Assembly (NCBI RefSeq): GCF_018777385.1
Contig: NZ_JAFJYB010000007.1
Location: 1 to 64,000, forward strand
DNA from: Candidatus Symbiopectobacterium endolongispinus
GTDB lineage: Bacteria; Pseudomonadota; Gammaproteobacteria; Enterobacterales; Enterobacteriaceae
Reading direction: 5' to 3'
DNA length: 64,000 nt
Below, piece by piece: positions 21,153-30,917 of this stretch. Within the stretch, counting starts at the first letter, position 1. Every line of letters begins with the position of its first letter. The notes beneath the pieces were generated by a model that worked only from the letters and a program-made list of their open reading frames with translations, had not been told where the DNA came from and did not search any database. The translations under genes were made by a program, and so were the position numbers.

Positions 21153-21530
21153 ATGCCAAGTAATATTGTTTTCTATGATTTGGATTCTTTCTTTGTTCTT
21201 GGTGCCAAGGCGCTGCTTGATACCTTTGAACCAATTTATATTGCTGTAACACAACAAGATGTCATCGATCTTTTGAAACGGCAGAGTATCGATATTCTCA
21301 TTATTGATCCTTCGCAGAGAATCTGGATTATATCTAAGGATTTTTTAGCCTCAGTCCGTTCTGTTTCAGAAAAAACAAAGATTGTTTTCTTAATTGAGAG
21401 TAAAAATAAAAGCAATTTTTATATCAATAGACTCTGTCCGCATTTGGTAATAGAAAAAAATATTAACCCCGCCATTTTTGTAAAGATATTAGAATTACTT
21501 AATATCAGTATCTATGCTAATAAAATATGA
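21153..21530 (+). CDS. Receiver-like N-terminal domain protein, no HTH
   Basis: A 125-residue open frame beginning MPSNIVFYDLDSFFVLGAKAL. Layout resembles the N-terminal half of BglJ-type LuxR regulators: a hydrophobic first strand, IDILIIDPSQ and KTKIVFLIES strands, and a final helix. The DNA-binding half is missing and the ORF ends at 21530. It may be a remnant, a natural stand-alone partner, or a truncated paralogue of the preceding gene. No clear Shine-Dalgarno sequence. Function unknown. Confidence 0.5.
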   Translation: MPSNIVFYDLDSFFVLGAKALLDTFEPIYIAVTQQDVIDLLKRQSIDILIIDPSQRIWIISKDFLASVRSVSEKTKIVFLIESKNKSNFYINRLCPHLVIEKNINPAIFVKILELLNISIYANKI

Positions 21531-21600
21531 TGTTATCATTTTTATTCGATTCAATTCTTCAACATGAAGACCGTTTTTTAAGATAAGGTAAGAATCTAGC

Positions 21601-22233
21601 ATGTTATATAATTATGAAGACAAACGCTGCCGATTGTTTGAAGAAAAATTGAGCAGTAAGACAAATATATTGAAAAGTCATTTGTTGCCTCATATGGTGA
21701 GGGTGAAAAATACCAAGGGTAAACAGGATTTAATGTCATTTTTCTATGTATCATCTGGATTTATCTCTGTGTATAGAAAAAATGAAGATATTCTTCTTGG
21801 ACATCTACACGCCCCCGTTTTTTTTGGTGTTAACTTTTTGTATGAAGCCTATTTTCCCGTTTATTTTACTGGAGGCCATGAAACAGTTATTTATCAAGGT
21901 GATGTTAATAAATTAAAGGAAATAATAAAAGAGAACCATCTGGAGGAGTGTCTTATCTACGTTATGCTTGCTAACCTGAACGAATTATACCGAAGGGACT
22001 TGATATCCGGGAAATCTGACGGCTATCAAGTGATAAGAAGCATATTATTGCATTGTATTGATAAACCTCTGGATTTTAGAATGCAATTTGGCATAGCCTC
22101 GATTATTATCAAATTAACAGGGTTGTTCCGTAGCCATGTCATGAGAATTCTGTCCGAGTTGAAAAAAGGGGGATATATTGAAACAAAAGAATGGAAGCTT
22201 ATCTCGGTTTCCGATTTGCCAGAAAAATTTTGA
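21601..22233 (+). CDS. IprA/YaiV-like winged-helix regulator
   Basis: A 210-residue protein resembling E. coli IprA (YaiV), a CRP-fold regulator linked to peroxide sensitivity. The N-terminal cyclic-nucleotide-like beta part contains FYVSSGFISVYRKNEDILLGH. The C-terminal winged helix contains SDGYQVIRSILLHCI, FRMQFGIASIIIKLTGLFRSHVM and ILSELKKGGYIE, ending KLISVSDLPEKF, all aligned with IprA. Identity is modest. ATG at 21601 has TAAGGTAAG about 13 bases upstream. It appears intact and lies between the LuxR-like fragments and the invasin-like gene, which it may regulate; that is inference. Confidence 0.7.
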   Translation: MLYNYEDKRCRLFEEKLSSKTNILKSHLLPHMVRVKNTKGKQDLMSFFYVSSGFISVYRKNEDILLGHLHAPVFFGVNFLYEAYFPVYFTGGHETVIYQGDVNKLKEIIKENHLEECLIYVMLANLNELYRRDLISGKSDGYQVIRSILLHCIDKPLDFRMQFGIASIIIKLTGLFRSHVMRILSELKKGGYIETKEWKLISVSDLPEKF

Positions 22234-22546
22234 ATGAAAAAGCAAGTTATTGTTTTGATTATAGTTACATCTTAATGTTGTATTTATACAATAAATGATT
22301 CTAATCAATGAGTTGTAATTTTTTATCTTTTTATTTATTTGCTCATAATCTCATGGTGGTACTGGGTCATTTTTTGAAAGAATTATCGCTGAGTTTGTTC
22401 TACTCTCCTACTGAGTGATTATCGAAACGCTATGATGGTAAGACTGGGTTATAAGAATAGTTTCATGATTTGATGATGGTGTGTCTCTATTTTTATTTAC
22501 CTGTCATTTCCTGTATTCATTATTTTCGGAATTACAGGTGAAGTGC

Positions 22547-25178
22547 ATGCTTATGCGTGATTCTTTTTGCCATTTACTGCGATTTTTAAGAGCAAACCCT
22601 ATTTACTCGCGGCGTGTTTTCTTGTTTATGTTAGCTCTGGGCGCCCCGATTTTCTCTTCATATGCACAATCTACTCATCAAATTTTCACTGATCCCGAGC
22701 ACCTTTCTTTCCTACCTACTACGCTATATACGTTGAAAGTAGGTGAGTCACCACAATCCGTGGCAAAAAATCTGCATGTCAGTATGGAGGTATTGCGAAA
22801 ATTAAATGAATCTCGGCGTTTCTTATATGAATTTGATGATCTTCAACCTGGTGAAAAACTGATTATTCCAGCGTTGCCTTTGGCATCAAGCAGCATAGAT
22901 TATCATCGTACCGAGCCTTCCCTGCTAATTCCAGATAATGAACGTTCGTATAAGGTTGCCCAATTAGCCCTCCTGGTTGGCCCTTTTCTTGCGGACGATC
23001 CAAGGCGCAATACCGTTATTACCGAACTGCACCGTATTGCTATTGATCAGGCGGGCAGTGGGTTTCAGCATTGGCTAAGTCGTTTTGGTACTGCTCGCGT
23101 GCAACTCGATGCGAATAATGCCTCTTTGCTTAAAAAATCTCAGGTTGATTTACTGCTTCCTTTACGGGACCGGCAGGACAATCTTATTTTCACCCAGGGC
23201 AGCGTTCACCATATCGATAAACGCGTGCAGGCAAACCTGGGTTTAGGCATGCGCCATTTCACGCAGAGCGCTGTGATAGGGGGCAATGGTTTTATCGACT
23301 ACGATTTTTCCCATCATCATGTGCGTGCGGGGATTGGCGTAGGGTATTGGCATGACTTCCTAAAACTGGGTGTGGACAGTTATTTACGCCTTAGCAACTG
23401 GAAAGCGCCTTATGGCAATGAGCGGGAGAGCGTCCTGCGAATGGGTGGGATATTCGCACGGAGGCCTTTTTACCTGATTGGCCCCAACTTGGTGTGAAAC
23501 TACTGTATGAACAGTTTTATGGTAAGCAGGTGGTTCTGTTTGGTAAGGACGATCGCCAGCATAATCCTCATGCGATTGGCGCGGGCGTAAGCTATACCCC
23601 CTTCCCACTGATGACCTTGAGCGCAGAGCAGCGCAGCGGGAAAGCTGGCAGCAGTGATAGATGCTTTGGTTTGCAATTTCACTATCAGTTTAGTCTGCCT
23701 TGGGGGCGGCAGCTTGATCCTGAAGCGGTTCGTTCGACTCGCCGTTTGCCGAGGCAGCGTTACGATCTTGTTACGCGTAAAAATCATCTGGTGCTTGAGT
23801 ACCACAAGGTGCAACGCCTCTTTTTAAGCATGATCCGCGCAGTAGATGGGTATTCCGGAGAGCAAAAGCCGCTCAGTGTTGAAGTGAATGCCACTGATAA
23901 ACTCGCTCGCCTGGAGTGGTCTGCACCGGCGTTGATCGCTGCTGGCGGAAAAATTTTGCCGCGTGGATACCAAAATTATGCAGTGGTGTTACCCGATTAT
24001 AAGGACGGCGGTCAACCCCAGAACTGCTATCGCGTTTGCGCCGTTGCTGTCGATACTCAGGGACATCGCTCGAATCAGGCGAAATCCTGGGTACGCGTTC
24101 ATGCGCCCGCAATGGCTATGATGCGTATGTCATCGGATACTGCTCGCAGCGCGTTTTCGGTGATGCCGGCTTCAGCCGTGGCAAACAATACGAGCAGTAT
24201 CAACATCGTCCTCAATCTAAAAGACAGTAACGGTAGATCCCTGAGCAACATGGCCAGCCATCTTTCTTTCCGGGTACTAAATCAGCAGGGGGAGAACCCC
24301 CTGCTGGTGAAGTGGCTCTCAGTGCAATCCGTGAAAGCGGGGAGGCTGGACGTTATATTGCCACGGTAAGGGGAACGAAAGCAGGCGTGTATTCAGTAAC
24401 GCCACGGCTTGATGGCGTGGCGATGGCATCATTATCGGCAAGATTTGCGCTTAAGGCCGATGTGACGACTGCCAAGGTCGAGTCTCTGTCTGCGGATAAA
24501 TCCTTACTGGCAGGTGATGGCATTGATTATGTTCAGTTTACTGCCTTGATTAGTGATGCACACGGTAATCCTGTTCCTAATGTCGTAGTACAATGGCGTC
24601 ATTCATTTGGTCACTTGTCAGCCAGCAAGACACTAACATCTGCGCAGGGTATCGCCAATGCCAGCTTAAAAAGTGTTGATAAAGGTAAGGTAACGGTTAC
24701 CGCCGCTATTAACCATTCCAGCGTGAGTGATGTCAGCGTCAAGACCATAGGATTTATTGAGGATTCCTGGGATATTGCGAGCGAAGGTGTCAGATATCGC
24801 TCGGTACCGGTCAAGGGGTATTCATCACTAGGAGTTGTCGCAAAAGCGCCGACCCTTGGCCCCCAGCAATTGGTCTGGTCATCACGTAACGATCAGGCTT
24901 TAGTAGCGACGTTGATGAATCAAGCGGATGAAAATCGCTATACGGTGAAATTCAGAGGATATCGCCACTCTGGCTGTAAGCTCAGGCCGCTCAATGACGC
25001 GATTAGCTGTGCCAAGGCCGGGAATGGTATGGATGCTGAGCTGGTGTTCTCGGCAGACGATAATGCAGCCTTGCCGCCAGGGAGTTACGTGGGTGATATC
25101 CATTTCTCTGCGAGAAGTGGCTCAGGAGATTTTGAGGTGGAATACTTGCTGCATGTGGCGTTGCAGATTGTCAGGTAG
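22547..25178 (+). pseudogene. Invasin/intimin-like inverse autotransporter, two frameshifts
   Basis: Outer-membrane adhesin of about 877 codons. In order: a long signal sequence (RRVFLFMLALGAPIF), a LysM domain (TLYTLKVGESPQSVAKNLHVS to LQPGEKLIIPALP), the inverse-autotransporter beta-barrel (QANLGLGMRHF, GIGVGYWHDFLKLGVDSYLRL, GAGVSYTPFPLMTLSAEQRSG), a linker ending DTQGHRSNQAKSW and Ig-like Big-1 domains (NNTSSINIVLNLKDSNG; KSLLAGDGIDYVQFTALISD), then a C-terminal domain with two Cys. A base is missing at about 23432-23440 (intended NGWDIRTEAFLPDWPQLGVK) and another at about 24290-24312 (intended GEVALSAIRESGEAGRY). Translation now stops inside the barrel, so no adhesin is displayed. Confidence 0.88.
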
Positions 25179-25222
25179 TTGCCTGTCCAGGGCTGTCAGC
25201 TCGCTGTTACAAATGAAGATTC

Positions 25223-25615
25223 TTAACGAACTGGAATAACATTCTCCACTAAGTCACGTAAATGCTGTGCTAATTGATCGACGGTTTTCTCGCCAGTTGC
25301 TGCCTCTACCGTTAAGTTTTCCAGCATAGTGTCGGTATTACGAATTCTGATACCGTTACGGTAGCGGGAGGTCATGGTAACAAAAAACGCAGTGCGTTCA
25401 TTCCCATCGTTAAAAATCTGTCCATGAGCGATCGCGACCCAGTAGGTGGCGGCGAGCTCAAAGACATCGGTAGCACCTTCATAATGCGTTCTGTTTTGCA
25501 CCCGATAGATGAGTACTTCAGCCCTGCCGGTAGCAGGCATGCCAGTAACGCCGGGAAGCCGTTACAATATGCGGTTATGGAAAGCGATAACTTCCTGGGC
25601 GCTGATCCCTATCAT
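25223..25615 (-). pseudogene. doc: Doc (Fic-fold) toxin with stop codon and altered motif
   Basis: Toxin of a phd-doc module; active Doc phosphorylates EF-Tu. ATG at 25615 overlaps the phd stop (ATGA). The start MIGISAQEVIAFHNRIL is followed by an in-frame TAA at 25562-25564, codon 18, where the family has a Gln or similar. After it the frame is open: LPGVTGMPATGRAEVLIYRVQN, FELAATYWVAIAHG. The Fic motif reads HGQIFNDGNERTAF; the usual NKR Lys is Glu, which would harm nucleotide handling on its own. Toxin is therefore doubly disabled unless translation reinitiates. Confidence 0.85.
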
Positions 25616-25833
25616 CGGTTTATCAGCGCTTCAACCGCATGAGCATGACGTTGCATCATCATATCAAACTCGGCATCCAGCTTAGCGTTTTGGTATGCCT
25701 CAAATTCAGCCTTGCTGATAATCACTGCTGCGCTACCGTCTCGACGAGTGATTTCAACCGGTTCGCCATGCGTGGCCGCATCCAATACCTCTGAAATCTT
25801 GGCCCGTGCCTGCGTTGAGATGTAAGTACGCAT
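25612..25833 (-). CDS. phd: Phd/YefM family antitoxin
   Basis: Antitoxin and autorepressor of 73 residues beginning MRTYISTQARAKISEVLDAA. The N-terminal DNA-binding part includes HGEPVEITRRDGSAAVIISKAEFEAYQ, typical of Phd/YefM; the acidic and helical C-terminus (DAEFDMMMQRHAHAVEALINR) would bind Doc. Intact. Its stop overlaps the doc start. A perfect 16-bp palindrome 12 bp upstream of its start is the likely operator. Confidence 0.88.
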   Translation of the reverse strand: MRTYISTQARAKISEVLDAATHGEPVEITRRDGSAAVIISKAEFEAYQNAKLDAEFDMMMQRHAHAVEALINR

Positions 25834-25844
25834 GATATGTCTCC

Positions 25845-25860
25845 TGAAATGTACATTTCA
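25845..25860. promoter_or_regulatory. Palindromic operator of phd-doc
   Basis: TGAAATGTACATTTCA is a perfect 16-bp palindrome 12 bp before the phd start, with a further GTAC motif just beyond (25864-25867). Phd autoregulates through palindromes of this kind in P1; assignment here is from position and symmetry. Confidence 0.65.
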
Positions 25861-26013
25861 GTTGTACGCTTAGCGCTGTTTGATTCAATGATAAAAATTA
25901 TATGGTTAGTCATGAGCGTTGATGTTAATCCCTTCCCGTTGTCCGAGAAACGATCTTCGGAAGCGATCAGAACGGCTTGCTTCATTTGTCTTCTAACGAT
26001 GGGGTTGCTGGCA

Positions 26014-26038
26014 ATAAAAACGCCCTGAAAAGGGCGTT
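26014..26038 (-). terminator. Rho-independent terminator of yicC
   Basis: Read on the - strand, ACGCCCT pairs with AGGGCGT around a TTTC loop, followed by a run of T (the A run at 26015-26020 on the + strand). It lies 28 bp after the yicC stop. Confidence 0.85.
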
Positions 26039-26065
26039 GTGGAATTCAATGTATGCTGCTTGAAA

Positions 26066-26929
26066 TTACTCAATATTCTGGATTTGCTCGCGCATCTGCT
26101 CAATCAGCACCTTCAGCTCAATGGCGCTGGCAGTGACGTCGGCGTTGATGGATTTGGAGGCCAACGTGTTAGATTCGCGGTTGAATTCTTGCATCATGAA
26201 GTCCAGACGGCGGCCAACGGCTTCCGGTTTTTTCAGGATGTTGTAGGTCTCTTTAACGTGCGCTTCGAGCCGGTCCAGCTCTTCGGCAACGTCAACACGC
26301 TGTGCTAACAGCACCAGTTCCTGTTCCAGCCGGTTGTTTTCTAACTGCACCTGCGCTTCTTCCAGCTTGTTGAGCAGGCGTTCGCGCTGCCATTGCAGAA
26401 TGGTCGGCATGTGTGTGCGCACTTTCACCACTTCGGCACTCACGCCTGCAAGGCGTTGTTCAATGAGCAGTTTCAGCGCGGCACCTTCGGTTTCGCGCGC
26501 GGTGATAAAATCATCCAGCGCTTTTTCCAGTGCGGTCATCAACTCCTTGCTGATCGCATTGAGATCTTGCTCTTGCGCGGACATCACGCCCGGCCAACGC
26601 AGGATATCAACGGGATTGATTTCCCCCTCATCACCCTGCATTTTGACCCAGTTGGCGGCTTCAACCAGTTGTTTTGCCAACTTTTCATTCAGGATCAAGC
26701 AGCCTTGCGCACTCGGGGCGAGTTCAAAACGCAGGTTGAATTCGATTTTTCCGCGCGTCAGACGGGCGCGAATACGCTCACGAATCACCGGCTCCAGACT
26801 GCGGAACTGTTCCGGTAAACGGATGTATGTTTCAAGATAACGCTGGTTAACGGAGCGAAGCTCCCACGCGGCGTTACCCCAGCCGCCCTTGATGTCACGG
26901 CGGGCGTAGGCGGTCATACTGCGGATCAT
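26066..26929 (-). CDS. yicC: YicC family endoribonuclease
   Basis: Conserved protein of 287 residues, the E. coli length. YicC acts as an endoribonuclease in RNA turnover. It begins MIRSMTAYARRDIKGGWG, includes ELRSVNQRYLETYIRLPEQFR, and ends with the conserved EAVGRRLDFMMQEFNRESNTLASKS followed by VLIEQMREQIQNIE. Intact. In most enterobacteria yicC is adjacent and divergent to rph; here about 18.4 kb separates the two starts. A -10-like TATACT on the - strand (26962-26967 region) may be its promoter. Confidence 0.95.
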   Translation of the reverse strand: MIRSMTAYARRDIKGGWGNAAWELRSVNQRYLETYIRLPEQFRSLEPVIRERIRARLTRGKIEFNLRFELAPSAQGCLILNEKLAKQLVEAANWVKMQGDEGEINPVDILRWPGVMSAQEQDLNAISKELMTALEKALDDFITARETEGAALKLLIEQRLAGVSAEVVKVRTHMPTILQWQRERLLNKLEEAQVQLENNRLEQELVLLAQRVDVAEELDRLEAHVKETYNILKKPEAVGRRLDFMMQEFNRESNTLASKSINADVTASAIELKVLIEQMREQIQNIE

Positions 26930-27045
26930 CGGTATTTACCTGTTTAGCAAGTGATAAGGCGAGTATAACGCGCCCATGGTTTTGCAGGGTAGGATAAAAT
27001 CAGTTGAGTGGCTGGCGCACAGCAGGATTTCAGAACGCTGCCGCA

Positions 27046-27955
27046 TTATGCCGCGTGAAACAGACCTTCGTTTTGTTGGGCAATCTCCCAGCATTTGTTT
27101 TTCATCAGTTGCTTCAGCTGCAATGCGGCGCGTGATTGCGGGTTGTCGCGGCGGCTGATCAATGTTACTTCTAACGGCAGCGGCTGTGCAATCGGTACGA
27201 TTTTCAACATATCGGCATAGCGATGCGCGGTAAACAGATCGACGATACCCGCGCCGCCGCCTGCCAGCACCATATCGGCAATCACCGAGTAGGTTTTAAT
27301 ATATACCGATGACATCGGTGTCAGTCCTTTGGCGCGTAACGCACGGTGCTGCACCTGGCCTAACGGATCTTGCTGCTGCATCATCAGCAGGTTATTGGAA
27401 CAGAGCCACTCCAGCGATACCGGCCCGTTCTGCGGGCTGTCTTTGGGCAACACTGCGACCATATAGGCTTGAAACAGCGGCTCTGCCAGCAGGGCGGCAG
27501 GTACTTGCTGACCAAAGACCAGCGCAAAATCGAGTTGGTCTTGCAGAATATTTTGACACAGCGTGGAGAAGTGCTCGGTAACCAACTCTACGTTGACGCG
27601 CGCTTCTTGCTTGTGAAATTCCACCATGGTTGGTGCAACCACCATTTGGCTAAACGCATGCGCCGCCCCCCAGTCGCACCGTTTGTACCCGATTCCGTCT
27701 CATCTGCTCCGTCAGTGAACCAATGGCTTGCAGATGGATGTAAAGCTCCTGTACTTCAGGGATCAAGCGCTGTCCTTCGCGGGTTGCCACCATGCCCTGT
27801 GCGCCGCGTTCAAACAGGGCAAATCCCAGTTGCTGCTCAGCGTGGTTGAGCACCCGGCTGACGTTCGGTTGTGAAACGTTCAGCAAGCGGGCAGCACCGC
27901 TGATGGCGCCAGCCTGAAGAATAGCCTGGAAGATTTCGATGTGGCGTAAGCGCAT
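27046..27955 (-). pseudogene. LysR-family regulator, one frameshift
   Basis: LysR-type regulator. ATG 27955 gives MRLRHIEIFQAILQAGAISGAARLLNVSQPNVSRVLNHAEQ-type HTH followed by FALFERGAQGM. An extra base in the G6 run read at 27666-27671 (after VQTVRLG) shifts the frame; intended continuation is GAHAFSQMVVAPTMVEFHKQ. The effector domain then contains LDFALVFGQQVP, YIKTYSVIADMVLAGGGAGIVD and VTLISRRDN. It stands between yicC and the dipeptidase at the edge of the peptide island and would be its local regulator. Confidence 0.85.
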
Positions 27956-27988
27956 GGACAGGTGCTCCGTGTTGGTTAGGTCATAATT

Positions 27989-29122
27989 TCACCTTGAGCA
28001 AATTCCATGCAATATCCACGCCACCCGATACTTTGGCCCGTGGTTATTTATCACAGGTGGCTTACAGTACACGCAACCAGTTGCCGTAGCAAATTTTTCC
28101 AGCAATGGGCGATCGTATCCACGCCGTGTCAGCGCCTCGACCAGGATTGGCAGTCCTGCGACATCATGCAGATCTGGCGGCACGGTGGTGCCATCAAAAT
28201 CGGAACCAAAACCAACGCCGTCTTCTCCCAGCTTGTTCAGCAGGTAATAGACATGGCGGACAATCTCTTCCACCGTGGCGTTCGGGTCTTTCTTACCATC
28301 GGCGCGCAGGAAGGCAGTACCGAAATTCACGCCGACAAAACCGTTGCTTTCACGAATGGCGTCCAGCTGTTTGTCTGTCAGATTGAGGGACTGAGCGCAG
28401 AGTGCGTGGGCGTTGGAGTGGCTGGCAACCAGTGGGGCATCGCTGATGCGTGCGGTCTGCCAGAACCATTTTTCATCCATGTGCGACAAATCTACCATGA
28501 TGCGTTTGGCGTTACAGGCTTTCACCAGACGCAGGCCGGTTTCCGTCAGTCCGGAACCGATATCGGGCGAAGAAGGGAAACGAAACGGTACGCCGTCGCC
28601 GAAGATATTCGGTCGACTCCAGAGTGGGCCCAGGGTGCGTAAACCCGCAGCATAAAGGATATCAAGCAGTTCCAGATCGGGATCGAGCGCTTCTGCACCT
28701 TCAATGTGCAACACCATCGCCAGGGTTCCCGTCGCCATACAGTGACGAATATCGGCAACACTGTGGCAAATTTTGGCTTGTCCTGCGGAGGCAGCCTCAA
28801 TGCGCAACAGCGCGGAAATCATTGAAAAGGTTATCTCTCTGGCAGATTCCATCGATGGTGTCACGTGGTTCACAAACAAACTATCGTTTTCTGGTACATA
28901 TTTTGCTGGGTCTTTAGGGGATGGGACATAAACGGCGAATAATCCGCCAGCCAGTCCCCCTTGTCGGATACGCGGCAGATCGATTTGACCCGCGGCTGGG
29001 CCTTGTAGAAAGGCACTGACCGCATCCTCCCGGTGGGAGGAGTAGAGGCGTAATAAAACATCGTTATGCCCGTCAAATACAGGGAAAGGGCGTTGCGTAC
29101 CCGTTAGGAAATTGTTAGACAT
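27989..29122 (-). CDS. Membrane dipeptidase (peptidase M19), altered C-terminus
   Basis: Zinc dipeptidase of the renal dipeptidase family, which hydrolyses dipeptides and accepts a D-residue at the C-terminal position. Start at 29122 gives MSNNFLTGTQRPFPVFDGHND. Metal and active-site segments are GHNDVLLR, MVLHIEGAEALD, IMVDLSHMDEKWFW, PLVASHSNAHAL and GFGSDFDGT. The last codons are frameshifted: after LLEKFA one base is missing (about 28085-28092), so TGCVYCKPP and about 30 more residues replace the expected YGNWLRVL and a stop at 28062-28064. The catalytic part is complete, so activity may survive. It is followed on the same strand by the lysR-like gene and is divergent from the peptide-binding protein. 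Confidence 0.85.
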   Translation of the reverse strand: MSNNFLTGTQRPFPVFDGHNDVLLRLYSSHREDAVSAFLQGPAAGQIDLPRIRQGGLAGGLFAVYVPSPKDPAKYVPENDSLFVNHVTPSMESAREITFSMISALLRIEAASAGQAKICHSVADIRHCMATGTLAMVLHIEGAEALDPDLELLDILYAAGLRTLGPLWSRPNIFGDGVPFRFPSSPDIGSGLTETGLRLVKACNAKRIMVDLSHMDEKWFWQTARISDAPLVASHSNAHALCAQSLNLTDKQLDAIRESNGFVGVNFGTAFLRADGKKDPNATVEEIVRHVYYLLNKLGEDGVGFGSDFDGTTVPPDLHDVAGLPILVEALTRRGYDRPLLEKFATATGCVYCKPPVINNHGPKYRVAWILHGICSR

Positions 29123-29321
29123 ATTCAAAGTTATCGGCTCAGGATGCGATGAAACGGTATTTGCCCCATTAAGGTGCACGTTGCCCCAAAATGGACAAAT
29201 GATTGCGCAGGGAATGGATGTCCTGGTGCGTTCATTTAAGCTAATCCCGTTTGGCTATGTCAAGGCTGGATATGAAATAAATCCAATTAATTGTTAAATA
29301 TATCAATAACTTGATTGGTTA

Positions 29322-30917
29322 CTGCTTACCAGGAGACGTTTTCTCGCCGGTTGTGGCGCCGTACCTTTTTTATCCTATCTGAACCTGCACTCCGCTTTCG
29401 CTGCCACGCCTCCCACCATGCTGGTGATGGCGATGCAACTGGATAACATGACCAGCCTTGATCCCCATGAAAGTTTTGAAGCGGTAGGTTCTGAGATTGT
29501 GGGCAACCTTTACCAGCGTCTGGTAATGCCGAACCCACTGAAACCCAGCGAAGTGAAAGGTGAGTTGGCCACGCACTGGGAAGTGAGCAATTAAGGGAAG
29601 ACCTTTACCTTCCATATTGATCCAAAAGCAAAATTCTCTGATGGCACGCCGGTCACCGCAGACGATGCGGCGTTCTCGTTACAGCGCGCGGTTAAAATGG
29701 ATAAAAGCCCCGCCTTCATCATCAACCAGTTCGGTTTCACCAAGGATAACGTGGATCAGCACATCACCGCGCCGGATGCCAGTACGCTGGTGCTGAACCT
29801 AGACAAGCCAGCGGCAGAATCTTTCCTGCTCTATTGCCTCTCTGCGCCGGTGGGCAGCATCGTGCAGAAGAAAGCCGCGCTGGCGAACCAACAGGACGGC
29901 GATTTTGGCTACGCCTGGATTAAACAGCACAGCGCCGGGTCTGGCCCGTTCACGCTGCGCAGTTGGAAAGCGAGCGAAAGCATCATTCTGGAGAAGAACC
30001 CCCACTTCCAGACTGACAGCAAAATTCAGCGCGTGATCATGAAGCACATTACCGATCCTGCGGCGCAGTTGCTGATGCTGCAAAAAGGGGATGTGGATAT
30101 CGCCCGCGATCTGACCAGCGAACAACTGCGCCCGATCGCCAACGATCCTGAGTTCAGTGTGATCCGTCGTGACGTTTCGACCATTATGTTAATGTCGTGC
30201 AACACCACCAATTAATTACTGAAAAAACCTCAGGTGTGGCAGGCACTGAAATGGGCGATTGATTATGAGGCCATTCAGAAAAACATCATTCCGCTGACGC
30301 ACCGCGTACATCAGAGCTTCCTGCCGGGTGGCTTCCCTGCGGCACTGGACGATGCGCCATTCCATCAGGATGTGGCCAAGGCGAAAGCGCTGCTGGCAGA
30401 AGCGGGTTATCCCAACGGGTTCGAAATCACCATCGATCACTGTTCTGCACAGCCGTATCCGGATATTGCACAGGCCATCCAGACTCAGCTGGGGGCCGTG
30501 GGGATCAAGGTGAAGCTTGTCTCTTCTGAAAACCGCGCGGTGTTGACCAAAATGCGTGCCCGTCAGCACCAACTGGCGATCACGGCCTTGGGCGCTGACT
30601 ATTTCGATCACAACTCGAACACGGAAGCGTTTTGCGTCAATCTCGATAACACGGAAAATGCTCGCAGCCGTACTCTGGCATGGCGCTGCGACTGGTCTGA
30701 CGAAAAATTCAATACGTTAACCGAGCAGGCGTTGCATGAAAGCGATTCCGCCAAGCGCATTGCGCTGTATGAAACTATCCAGCGTGAGCACCGTGAGCAC
30801 AGCCCGTTTATTTTCCTGATGCAAAACACCTTGCCGATTGCTTGCCGCAAAAACATCAGCGGTGTGAACATGACGGTACTGCGCGATAACCCGTACGATC
30901 AGGTGAAAAAAGCCTGA
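29322..30917 (+). pseudogene. Peptide ABC transporter binding protein (SBP family 5) with Tat signal, two nonsense codons
   Basis: DppA/OppA-like periplasmic binding protein. The N-terminal stretch reads LLTRRRFLAGCGAVPFLSYL then HSAFA, a twin-arginine signal, but no ATG, GTG or TTG precedes it in frame; CTG at 29322 is used here only as a boundary. The mature part (LVMAMQLDNMTSLDPHESFEAVG) is interrupted by TAA at 29592-29594 (after WEVSN) and again by TAA at 30213-30215 (after SCNTTN). Family motifs remain: FSDGTPVTADDAAFSLQRA, AGSGPFTLRSWKASE, VWQALKWAIDYEAIQ, KALLAEAGYPNGFEI. It ends at 30917, overlapping the permease gene. Confidence 0.85.
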
